Positions 26,718 through 35,560 of a stretch of DNA of 64,000 bases are shown one piece after another. The stretch's first letter is position 1; each line of letters opens with the position of its first letter. The translations under genes and the position numbers were made by a program. This DNA is from JBBRXJ01 sp038248505 (GTDB taxonomy: Bacteria; Bacteroidota; Bacteroidia; Bacteroidales; JBBRXJ01), in NCBI GenBank assembly GCA_038248505.1, contig JBBRXJ010000003.1:24699-88698 (forward strand), written 5' to 3'. A model generated the notes under the pieces. That model saw only the letters and a program-made list of their open reading frames with translations. It ran no database searches and was not told the DNA's origin.

Positions 26718-29546
26718 TTGAAACGATTTTTGCAATATTGCCTTTTCATTTTAATATTTGCTACTCCAAATCTTTTAGCCCAATTCTATGAAACGGGCCA
26801 AGACCCTGCATCAATAAAATGGCGTCAGATAACAAGTCCACACTTCCGTATTATTTATCCATCAGAGATTAGTCGTGATGCTCAACATTTAGCCAATACT
26901 TTGGAATATGTTTACGGACCCATGGCGAAATCATTAAAACATGAGCCGCGTAATATATCCATTCTGCTTCACAACCGTTCTTTAAAATCAAATGCTTACG
27001 TGGTATGGGCTCCCAAACGAATGGAGATTTACACAACGCCTCCGCAAGATATGTATCCACAACTATGGACTGAACAAATTGCTTTGCATGAATTAAGACA
27101 TGTAGTTCAAATTGATAAATTAAATTCAAGTTTTGGTCATATACTATCTCTAATCTTTGGAGAGCAAGGAGTAGGATCACTCGCTGGAATGGTACCTCAA
27201 TGGTTTTTTGAAGGCGATGCAGTTTATACAGAAACAGCCTTTTCAACAACTGGGCGAGGCAGAATGCCTTCGTTTGAGATGAGACTTCGTGCAATTACCC
27301 TTGAAAAAAACACACAGTATTCATACCCAAAAACACTTTTAGGCTCATATCGCGATTTTGTGCCTGATTATTATGAGTATGGTTACCAAATGGTGTCGTA
27401 TGGCCGCATTAAATATGGGAATTTAATTTGGGAAAAACCACTCCGCAATGTGGCTCGTGCCCCTTTTATTGCTAGCCCTTTTACGCTATCAATGATTCAC
27501 AATATGGGCCATACTAAACGTAGCTTTTACCTAGAAGCATTTGATAGTTTAAAAATAAAATGGAATATTCAAAACGACTCTGTTCATCCCGAAAAATATA
27601 TATCGCTTAACACAAACCCTAAAAAATATTATACCACCCTACGTTTCCCTCAATACCTCGATAATTCGCATACGCTGGCATTCAAAAGTAATATAGACGA
27701 CATTGATCGTTTTATTGTTATTGACTCCTTAGGTAACGAAAAAAGGCTCTTTACACCAGGCAGTTTTGACCGTACCTGTATTTCGTATGCTGCCGGAAAA
27801 CTTGTTTGGTGCGAATATCAATATGACCTACGATGGGAAGAACAAAATTTTTATGCCATACGCATGCTTGACATTCAATCGGGTAAAACAAAAGAAATTA
27901 GTAAACGTAGTCGTTATTTTGCTCCGGCAATTGATTCGTCGGGGAAGTACGTTGCAGCTATTGAAATTGATATTTCAAACCGTTGTGCAATAGTTATTCT
28001 TAATGCTGATAATGGAACAATACTTAGCAAAAAATTGTTTGGTTATGATACCGTTTTACAATTACCTTCCTGGAACAAATCATCAACATCCATTATATTT
28101 ACTGCAGTTTTAGCATCGGGGAAAGGTATTTTTCAATACAACATACATTCGAACACCCTAAAGGCGGTTATTGAGCCATCATTAAATGACGTGTCTTTTC
28201 CCATATATTATAAAAACTATATTCTTTATAAAGCTGATTACTCTGGCATTGATAATATTTACGCTATTGATACGCTTACAAAAAATATTTGGTGTATTAC
28301 CAATGCTAAATATGGCGCCTCTGATCCGACGGTTTCGCCAGATGGAAAAATATTGTTATTTGCTGACTATAGTGTAAAAGGATACAATGTTGCGAAATTG
28401 ATAATAGATACGAATTCTTGGATTGAGTTGCCGAGAGTCAAAAACTATTCGCTTCAATTATCGAATACGATAGCAAAACAGGAGAATTTTGTTTTAAAAC
28501 ATGAAAACATTCCTCAGGACACTTTTATAGATAGGTCTTATAAACGATTTCCTCATTTATTGCACTTTCATAGCTGGTCGCCATTTTATTATAATTACGA
28601 TTTTACTTCAGTAAATAATCCTTTATTGTTTCCCGGTATTACCTTTCTTACTCAAAATACGCTGGGCTCTTCAACGGGTTCTATAGCACTGGCTTACAAA
28701 AATAGATTAGTAAGTTTGAATACAAAATATACGATGAGCGGTCTCTATCCAGTTATTGAATTTAATACCGAATCGAATACTTTTTCAGATGCATTTTACA
28801 CGCGTATATATCAACCATTAAACTTTAAGAAGAATAAATACTTCCGAACATTTATTCCAATTTTACATACCAGACTAAGTAATAGTAGCAGGTTCAATGA
28901 TAAAAGTACGAAAACACCTCATTTTAATTATTTACGTTATCAATTGTACTTTAGCAATTATTTAAAATACTCGTATCGCGATATTAAACCGCGCTTTGGA
29001 CAAGTGATTGATATTAGTTTTTTACATAATGCGTTTAATAGTAGCGTGAAAAATTCAACTTTTATTGCTGATATTAATTTGTATTTACCCGGTATTGGTC
29101 GCCATCATACATTCGCATTACGTGGAGCCTGGCAAACGCAATACGGAAAATCAATTGTTTACAATACGCTACAAGTGTCTAGAACTATTCATTTTCAAGA
29201 TTTTTTCTTTGATAAGATATCTTGTTTTGCTGCCGATTATTTTATGCCTCTCTTTTATCCTGATCTTAATTTTCGCTCGTGGTTTTATATAAAACGTGTT
29301 CAGGCAAATTTATTTTTTGAACTAAACAATTTCAACAAAATATATTATAATGGCAACTATTATGGCTACAAACCTATTATGTACAAACCTATTAGATACA
29401 AACAAATAGCAGGTATTGACGTAACAGCCGATTATCATCTTTTAAATTTCATTTTTCCTTTTAATACTGGCATCCGTTTAGAATATTTTCCTCTTTCTGA
29501 TAACTACTTCGCCCAAGTTTTATTTAGAATTGCCTTAAATCCGTAA
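26718..29546 (+). CDS. Zinc metallopeptidase / beta-propeller / outer-membrane barrel protein
   Basis: 942-aa exported protein. Residues 1-21 are a signal peptide (ending LLAQ). Residues 30-280 look like a gluzincin-type domain: HELRH (124-128) is an HExxH zinc motif and WFFEGDA (162-168) supplies the likely third ligand Glu165. Residues 300-580 contain TolB/PD40-like propeller blades such as DPTVSPDGKILLFADYS and YFAPAIDSSGKYVAAI. From about 600 to the end the alternating aromatic/hydrophobic pattern is that of an outer-membrane beta-barrel. Not part of an operon. Similar large proteins occur in Bacteroidota; substrate and role unknown. Confidence 0.8.
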   Translation: MKRFLQYCLFILIFATPNLLAQFYETGQDPASIKWRQITSPHFRIIYPSEISRDAQHLANTLEYVYGPMAKSLKHEPRNISILLHNRSLKSNAYVVWAPKRMEIYTTPPQDMYPQLWTEQIALHELRHVVQIDKLNSSFGHILSLIFGEQGVGSLAGMVPQWFFEGDAVYTETAFSTTGRGRMPSFEMRLRAITLEKNTQYSYPKTLLGSYRDFVPDYYEYGYQMVSYGRIKYGNLIWEKPLRNVARAPFIASPFTLSMIHNMGHTKRSFYLEAFDSLKIKWNIQNDSVHPEKYISLNTNPKKYYTTLRFPQYLDNSHTLAFKSNIDDIDRFIVIDSLGNEKRLFTPGSFDRTCISYAAGKLVWCEYQYDLRWEEQNFYAIRMLDIQSGKTKEISKRSRYFAPAIDSSGKYVAAIEIDISNRCAIVILNADNGTILSKKLFGYDTVLQLPSWNKSSTSIIFTAVLASGKGIFQYNIHSNTLKAVIEPSLNDVSFPIYYKNYILYKADYSGIDNIYAIDTLTKNIWCITNAKYGASDPTVSPDGKILLFADYSVKGYNVAKLIIDTNSWIELPRVKNYSLQLSNTIAKQENFVLKHENIPQDTFIDRSYKRFPHLLHFHSWSPFYYNYDFTSVNNPLLFPGITFLTQNTLGSSTGSIALAYKNRLVSLNTKYTMSGLYPVIEFNTESNTFSDAFYTRIYQPLNFKKNKYFRTFIPILHTRLSNSSRFNDKSTKTPHFNYLRYQLYFSNYLKYSYRDIKPRFGQVIDISFLHNAFNSSVKNSTFIADINLYLPGIGRHHTFALRGAWQTQYGKSIVYNTLQVSRTIHFQDFFFDKISCFAADYFMPLFYPDLNFRSWFYIKRVQANLFFELNNFNKIYYNGNYYGYKPIMYKPIRYKQIAGIDVTADYHLLNFIFPFNTGIRLEYFPLSDNYFAQVLFRIALNP

Positions 29547-29773
29547 GTAATTTGGGGTTTATATAAAATATTTATAAATGGTAAACGTATTTAACTACTA
29601 AAAGAAATTTAGCTTAACTACTTTCGTTTGTCTAGTATTTACGGTAAACTCAAAGATCTCATTTTTGGGTGCGTAATTGAAAGCTTTATTGTATTTGGTC
29701 CGCCGCGGCGTAGAAAAAGCTTGAATGGAAAATAATTAATGCTGATTTGTAACATTAAAATTGCTCTACATCT

Positions 29774-29876
29774 TATGAACCGATGTATATGAGAACGTTA
29801 TGTGTCCGCTTTGGAGGAGTGTGAGAGACGGATAGAGTCAGGGTTTTCTGGCGAAGCCGTTTACTCGATAGTAGGG
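29774..29876 (+). mobile_element. Group II intron 3' end relic
   Basis: The run GAACCGATGTATATGAGAAC, then GTGTGAGAGACGG, then CCGTTTACTCGAT resembles domains V and VI and the 3' terminus of bacterial group II introns (GAACCGCCGTA..., GGTGTGAGAGG, CTACTCGAT). No reverse transcriptase is present in the 230 nt between the preceding gene and this point, so only a fragment remains. The 29547-29985 gap also contains a 10-bp GC palindrome at 29701-29710. Based on motif memory; a covariance search is needed. Confidence 0.45.
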
Positions 29877-29985
29877 TGTTGTTTGTCCTGCTATATGGAC
29901 AAGTTAATAATATGTTATATGAAAACAAGAAACAAATTTATTAGGTAGTCCAATCGATACGAATAGAAGAAAATCGTCCAATTGT

Positions 29986-30594
29986 TTATAAATTTTTGCG
30001 GCCACCGAAAGAGTATCCAAGAGACAAGCCGAAATCCAAACCAGATCCCCACGTGTACATCTTGGCCCAAGAATCTCCGTTTGCAGGCACAGCATCCTTC
30101 CATTCGTATTCACTATTAAAAGGGGGGCCGTAACCCAACCAATAACTGATAGTGAACCCTGAATTCCACACATAAGTTTGCCCCAGGCCTGCACCTATAA
30201 CAAATGACTCAAACAGGTATTCGGCACCATAGTGAATCCCGTCAAGGTTCATATACCTAGCATTGAGATCTACAAAACTATTTCTGTATGCAGATTTAAA
30301 TAGCCACATAAACTTGGCGTCCTCGACAGGTCGTAAAAAATATTTATAATGGAGTCCAACACCATATTCTTTCTCCTCAGAGATGAATGGAAATGAACCT
30401 CCTCCCATTACAAATAGGGCGTGTCGGGGAGTCATACGCAGTTCATAAGACATACCCCATCTCTCGAAACCCAATCCGGCCACATTGAATTGGAAAGAAT
30501 GACGGTTGAATAGGGTGTCATTTGACTGGGCAGTAACAGCCGTGTATGTTAAAATTAAAATCACGAGACACGATATTTTCTTCAGCTGTTTCAT
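29986..30594 (-). CDS. Predicted outer-membrane beta-barrel protein
   Basis: 202-aa exported protein starting at 30594 (MKQLKKISCLVILILTYTAV, signal peptide ending in AVTAQ). An in-frame ATG 19 codons upstream lacks a signal-like context. The mature part is rich in Gly and aromatic residues in alternating strands (YELRMTPRHALFVMGGGSF, GAEYLFESFVIGAGLG) and ends with SLGYSFGG, typical of small OM barrels. Codon use is more GC-rich than in its neighbours. Upstream on the same strand lies an AraC-type regulator; a functional link is possible but not shown. Confidence 0.72.
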   Translation of the reverse strand: MKQLKKISCLVILILTYTAVTAQSNDTLFNRHSFQFNVAGLGFERWGMSYELRMTPRHALFVMGGGSFPFISEEKEYGVGLHYKYFLRPVEDAKFMWLFKSAYRNSFVDLNARYMNLDGIHYGAEYLFESFVIGAGLGQTYVWNSGFTISYWLGYGPPFNSEYEWKDAVPANGDSWAKMYTWGSGLDFGLSLGYSFGGRKNL

Positions 30595-30845
30595 TTTGTT
30601 TTCACTATTTATTGCAATCATACTGTTGTTTTTAATTATGTTATGTTGCAAAGAAACAAATACAAAATAGATTAAATGCCCAAGCGTATAGGCTTAAGAA
30701 ACTTCATTGTCCAACCTTATAGGGAAGGGCTCGCAACTATCTAAATAATATATTTTTCTATTAAATTGAAAATTCGAAAAAAAAGTGTAAAAAAAGACAT
30801 TAATTCTATCTTGAAATTCGATTTTTACCTAAAAATGACTACGGG

Positions 30846-32000
30846 CTAAACTTTATTACGAAATTCAGTTGGGGTTAAACCTTCGTATTTTTTAAAGATA
30901 GAATTAAAACTACTCTTAGAATTAAAGCCACAATCATACGCCAACGAAAGTATGGTGTATTTTTTATTTGAAGGGTTGCTCATTTTTTGTTTTGCTAAAT
31001 CCACTCTATAACCGTTCACAAAGTCAAAGAAATATTTCTTCAAATTTTCATTAATTACTTGAGAAAGATGATTCGTTGAAATATTCATTTTCTCGGCAAC
31101 TTCTTTTAATGAAAGTTTACCATTTAGATAAGGTTTTTCTTCCTCCATATAGAGTAATAACGCTTTTAAATGGCTTGCAGAATCATCTTTTTTAAGACCA
31201 GATTTTTCATAACGATTACTTGCTGAATTAGTATCAGGCTCTATTGTCAGAACTTCTTTTTTCTCCAAAGGAATTGAATAAATAACTTGTTGTCTTATGC
31301 CAAAAAAACCTAACAAAAAGACAAATGCCACAAAAGCAGACTGTCCTTGCATGTCAAGCATCATATGATCTTCAGGGAGCATATCATTGGATGTAGTTGC
31401 GTCAAGATAATAAACATAAGCAACTAGGCTTGAAATAACAACCCATAAAAGGACTAATAGGAAAGTTAATATTCTCAACCAATTTAAGCTGATGTTTTCT
31501 TCATAAGAAAATATTTTCCGAATAGAAACTTTATGATTTTTCAAAAGTCTTAATGTTGCTACTAAGTATATTGTTGAAAATAATATAGCGATCCCAAAAA
31601 CGAAACTTTGATAAGGATTTGTTGATACGTGAGTAACTAAATTAACCTTTTCGTTATATGGAAGTTGTGCCAAAGGAATAATACTGATATAAATAATAGC
31701 TGTAGGGATAAGATGAAGTAACCACTTAGCTTTAAAAACATTCTCTTTAGTGCTTAGTGATTCAGTATAGACATACATTATAGAATAATATACAACTAAT
31801 ACACCTGAAGGGATATGACCATATTCGATGTAAAAAACATAGCCAGACTGGAATGAGTAATAAACAAAAGCTAAGTGAACTGCAAAAAATGAAAGCCAGA
31901 GTGCTAATATTTTGTCAGATATAGATTTCCTTTTTTTGGAAAGAACTAAAATAGCAAAAAAAGCAGATTGAAAAGCACCTATTAATATTAATACTTCCAT
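30846..32000 (-). CDS. Membrane-anchored AraC-family transcriptional regulator
   Basis: 384-aa protein. Residues 1-245 hold about seven membrane helices; residues 275-384 form an AraC/XylS double helix-turn-helix (LKEVAEKMNISTNHLSQVIN and TILSLAYDCGFNSKSSFNSI, ending in LTPTEFRNKV). Such membrane-tethered AraC regulators are common in Bacteroidota and presumably sense an external or membrane signal. It lies 194 nt upstream of the barrel gene's end of the region on the same strand; the gap between them is AT-rich without a clear terminator. Confidence 0.88.
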   Translation of the reverse strand: MEVLILIGAFQSAFFAILVLSKKRKSISDKILALWLSFFAVHLAFVYYSFQSGYVFYIEYGHIPSGVLVVYYSIMYVYTESLSTKENVFKAKWLLHLIPTAIIYISIIPLAQLPYNEKVNLVTHVSTNPYQSFVFGIAILFSTIYLVATLRLLKNHKVSIRKIFSYEENISLNWLRILTFLLVLLWVVISSLVAYVYYLDATTSNDMLPEDHMMLDMQGQSAFVAFVFLLGFFGIRQQVIYSIPLEKKEVLTIEPDTNSASNRYEKSGLKKDDSASHLKALLLYMEEEKPYLNGKLSLKEVAEKMNISTNHLSQVINENLKKYFFDFVNGYRVDLAKQKMSNPSNKKYTILSLAYDCGFNSKSSFNSIFKKYEGLTPTEFRNKV

Positions 32001-32044
32001 AAAAACAATATTAACACTTTATATTTTTTCTGATGATAATTCCA

Positions 32045-32239
32045 CTAATTTCTGAATAGCCTATTTTGAACTTCTTTTCCATCACTCAGTTTTATTATTG
32101 GTTCTTGGTTTCTTTTTACCCTATAACGCTTGATTGCTATACCCAGTAATGGATTTCGTGGGATGATACTATCAACCGATGCAAAATTTAATGCGGGTGA
32201 TACTGCTCGAAAACCTCTGAATCTCCATTGTATGTAATG
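32045..32239 (-). pseudogene. Start-less ORF fragment
   Basis: A 64-codon open frame on the minus strand without ATG reads WRFRGFRAVSPALNFASVDS, then IIPRNPLLGIAIKRYRVKRN, and stops at 32045. Composition looks protein-like and it begins directly after the BRO/PIN chimera, so it is probably the tail of a lost gene. No family recognised. Confidence 0.35.
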
Positions 32240-32242
32240 TTA

Positions 32243-32851
32243 TTAGGCCTTGTTTCTTATTATATTTTCGTCTTTTTGAGTCAAAAGGGAATTTAATAAA
32301 TCTATTGAGTAGTATCTATGATTCTCTAGAAACATTTCAAACAAAGGTTTTAAGTCTTTTATGAAACCCTTGTCTTTAGATATTGCAAGCAATTCTAATT
32401 TGCCGATACAATTAATACCAAAAATCTCAGCAATAATCCTTGCTTTTTTCTCATCAATCAATAAAAAATCAGCATGCAACTCCTTATATAAAATTACAGA
32501 ATCAGATTCTCCATAATCCATTATAAAAGCCAACTCATTAAATCCTTTAATTGACATAACTTTGTTATTTAAATATGAACAAATCCTATTATGAAATGGT
32601 TTAGACTCATCTAAGGCAATAATACTGGTGTAATCCAACATGTCGGCTAAACGCTTTCTACCGTCAGGGGCAAGAAATTTTAACTGGGCAGTAGCACTAA
32701 CCACTTGTCTGTTTTCTTTTTTCAATTTGGCTTTAAGATATTTCCAATAGTTGCAGGTTTTGGTGTAGTTGTCTTGGTTGGTAAGCAAAGCTACAATATC
32801 CAACACACTAAACCACCACATGGCATTTTGTTCGTCCCAAACAGCGCGCAC
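32243..32851 (-). pseudogene. BRO-N / DUF3368 PIN-type chimera, probably a broken fusion
   Basis: Residues 1-73 match the BRO family N-terminal domain (RAVWDEQNAMWWFSVLDIV, NYWKYLKAKLKKE). From about residue 80 the protein matches the C-terminal part of DUF3368 VapC-like toxins (GESDSVILYKELHADFLLID, EKKARIIAEIFGINCIG, IKDLKPLFEMFL). The PIN N-terminus with its first acidic residue is absent. The join lies at IIAL, short similarity common to both. Translation would have to begin at GTG 32851; an upstream ATG at 32895 (MSSAKYPSVFF) is separated by a frameshift near a T8 run. A toxin activity is unlikely. Confidence 0.6.
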
Positions 32852-33850
32852 TTCGCGTTAGTAAAAAAAACGGATGGATATTTTGCACTACTCATTATTT
32901 TACTGTTATCTATTCTGGCACACTGTAATTATACATCCAAAGGTATGATAATTTTTATCTCGTAGTTGCAGTCTGCGGTCAACGTACAAATGTATCCACC
33001 ATCTCGATTACAGCATGCAGAACTACAAGAAGCAGATTTTCTGCTTCTCGCCACACTAAGGTGTCTTGCGGAATTATGAAGCACTTTCCTATCAGTTTAC
33101 ATCTCTGTTCATTGGTATAATCTTTTCTTCTGTACCTATATTTTGCCCCACGGATATTTTTAAATTCAGAAAAAATATGGAAATCAACGCTATTAATCTC
33201 ATTTGTTGTTAGTCTGAATTATGATTCAATAATATAATGATTTTATTTGATTATCACATTTGCTGCTGCATGATTCTTCAAAAGCTGAGCGGCAAACGGT
33301 GTTATTTTATTCCTTGTCTTCATATTTTTCCGATAGAATTAATTTCAGAGTAAATCATCCGTAGATATTGAATCAGATTTGATATCATCTATCCTATCTA
33401 TTATTATCTTATTCATAATTTATTGTTGTTTAGCAAATTTATACTAAAATCAATTATAGTACTGCTAGTGAGATATTCCTAATTAGTCGAGATTTTGAAC
33501 TTGCACCTAAACTTATGCAGTTATAATAAGATGGCAATATCGAAGCAAAAAATTTTCTGCTACCACAAAACATAATACGTGCACAAAGCCTCATTTAACC
33601 ACTGAATCGGCAATTACTTATAGGCGCTGTGGTGCATTTTGAATGGTAAATATATGAATTTATTTTACATATTAAAATGAATAGCAGTTCAGAGGGTGCA
33701 AGTTCCTTCATGTCTGAAGCATTAATAATTCGAAAAGCTTGTCCCGATTATTAAACAGGAGTGGTTTGCGATGAGCCAAGTACACTGAAGTAAGCGAGAC
33801 AGTAAGACGTTGGCTATGGCAATGTTCTTGCGTTAAATGGCAAGTCATTA
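32852..33850. other. 1-kb decayed intergenic region before the metal efflux locus
   Basis: No intact gene. On the minus strand, short protein-like stretches interrupted by stops appear at 33010-33180 (DFHIFSEFKNIRGAKYRYRR) and 33240-33420. Between 33685 and 33810 the plus strand (GAGGGTGCAAGTTCCTTCAT, then GAGCCAAGTACACTGAAGTA) weakly resembles the 5' domain of a group II intron. Neither is certain. The stretch looks like a graveyard of mobile DNA. Confidence 0.35.
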
Positions 33851-35449
33851 TTATTTGTACTTGCAACAAGCAGGTAAATTTGAGTATACCTCATTATCGG
33901 CATTAAATTTTTCAGTGTCGTGTCCAACATTGGCAATGGCTTTTTTAATAGTATCAAGGCTAGTATCCATGTTGTTGAATTCTACATGAATTTCTTTTGT
34001 TTTGGTGTTCCAAACGGCTAAATTAACACCATGCACGGATTTTGCTGCTTTTTCAATACGGTCTTTGCATTGGTCGCAATTGCCTGAAACCATAAATATT
34101 TCGTGTTGTATCATTATTTTCATATCATGCCCTGAATGTTCTGCATTGTCATCCTGATTATCGTTTTTCTGCATTTCGCCCTTATTATGATCTGTTGAAA
34201 TCGTACCACCATCCTTATTCATCATACTTGGTTTACCTTCAAGTTGGGCGGAAGCATCAACGCTAAATGTACCTTGTGTAACTATTTCTTCACCTTCGTT
34301 TAGGCCGTTTTCAACTACATAACTACTGCCCAGCATAGGGCCAAGTTCTATTTCACGTATTTTGAAAATGGGTTCGTCTGTGCCAGTTTGTTTTACATAC
34401 ACAATAGAACGTTTGCCTGTCCATAATACTGCTGAACGTGGAATGACCAATTTGTTACTGTATTCTGTAAGATTAGCTTTTACAATACCTTTGGCAAACA
34501 TTTCGGGTTTTAATTTACCCGATTTATTATTAATTTCTACCCTAACTTTTGAAACACGAGTAACAGGGTCAATAACAGGTTCGATAAAGATAATGTTAGC
34601 TGTAAAAGTTTTGCCGGGTATTGAATGCACTTCAAAGCTGAGTTTGTCGCCTTCGTTTAAAAAAGGCAGGTCGCCTTCGTAAGCATCGAACATAGCCCAA
34701 ACGTTTGAAAGATCGGCAATATCGTATAAAATGGTACCCTGCGATATATGGTCGCCATTGTTAATACGCCTTGCTATTACAATGCCCGTAGTGTTTGAAA
34801 CGACTTCAAAATTATTTTGTACCGTGCCTGAACTCTCAATATTTGCAATTTGCGATTCGGTGAGTTTCCATTGAAGCAATTTTTCTTTAGAAGCTTCGTA
34901 AATTTCGGGCTGTGTTTGCTTGGTTTTAACGGTTTCTAATAACTCTTGTTGTGCAGTAACTAGATCGGGCGAATAGATAAGTGCCAGTGTTTGACCCTTG
35001 CGAACGCGTTCGCCAGTAAAGCTTACAAGTAGTTTTTCTATTCGACCAGCTATGTGTGCAACCTGACTTTGCAACAAGCGTTCATCAGCCTGAATTTTAC
35101 CGTACAGTCGTACTTCTTTGATTGGTTTCTGTTTTGTAACAACCGATGTAAGCACGTTGGCAAGCTCTGCGGCCTCTTTGGTTAAATGTATTGCGTCGGC
35201 ATCAACAGATGCATCGTTTTGTGCAAGGGGTATTAATTCCATTGCGCAAATTGGGCATTTGCCCTGTTTGTCCAAACGAATTTGCGGGTGCATGGCACAT
35301 GTCCAGATAGTTGCTTTTCCCTTTTGAACTGTTGTATTTGTACTTATTACTGATTTATGCGATGAATGGAATAATAACCATCCTAGAAACAAGCCACCAA
35401 GGGTAAAAAGGCTGTATAACACATATTTGTTTAATAATATCTTTTTCAT
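33851..35449 (-). CDS. RND efflux periplasmic adaptor (CusB-like) with N- and C-terminal metal-binding domains
   Basis: 532-aa membrane-fusion protein linking the RND pump to the outer-membrane channel. One N-terminal helix, then a heavy-metal-binding zinc-ribbon-like domain (WTCAMHPQI, GKCPICAMELIPL, residues 50-73), then the adaptor core: lipoyl-like halves, hairpin, beta-barrel (VIARRINNGDHISQGTILYD, AQLEGKPSM). Residues 450-532 add an HMA domain with GNCDQCKDRIE and a CCKYK end. The HMA resembles the separate protein at 41189-41551. It lies last in the minus-strand locus. Copper/silver or a divalent metal is the likely substrate. Confidence 0.9.
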   Translation of the reverse strand: MKKILLNKYVLYSLFTLGGLFLGWLLFHSSHKSVISTNTTVQKGKATIWTCAMHPQIRLDKQGKCPICAMELIPLAQNDASVDADAIHLTKEAAELANVLTSVVTKQKPIKEVRLYGKIQADERLLQSQVAHIAGRIEKLLVSFTGERVRKGQTLALIYSPDLVTAQQELLETVKTKQTQPEIYEASKEKLLQWKLTESQIANIESSGTVQNNFEVVSNTTGIVIARRINNGDHISQGTILYDIADLSNVWAMFDAYEGDLPFLNEGDKLSFEVHSIPGKTFTANIIFIEPVIDPVTRVSKVRVEINNKSGKLKPEMFAKGIVKANLTEYSNKLVIPRSAVLWTGKRSIVYVKQTGTDEPIFKIREIELGPMLGSSYVVENGLNEGEEIVTQGTFSVDASAQLEGKPSMMNKDGGTISTDHNKGEMQKNDNQDDNAEHSGHDMKIMIQHEIFMVSGNCDQCKDRIEKAAKSVHGVNLAVWNTKTKEIHVEFNNMDTSLDTIKKAIANVGHDTEKFNADNEVYSNLPACCKYK

Positions 35450-35560
35450 GATAATATAGTTTAATATTTTTTTAAAGCTCGAATGGAACTTGCATGTGAA
35501 TTTTCATTCTTGTTTGTGTTTAACGAACATGCTCGTTTCATATCGTAAATTTTATTTTGT

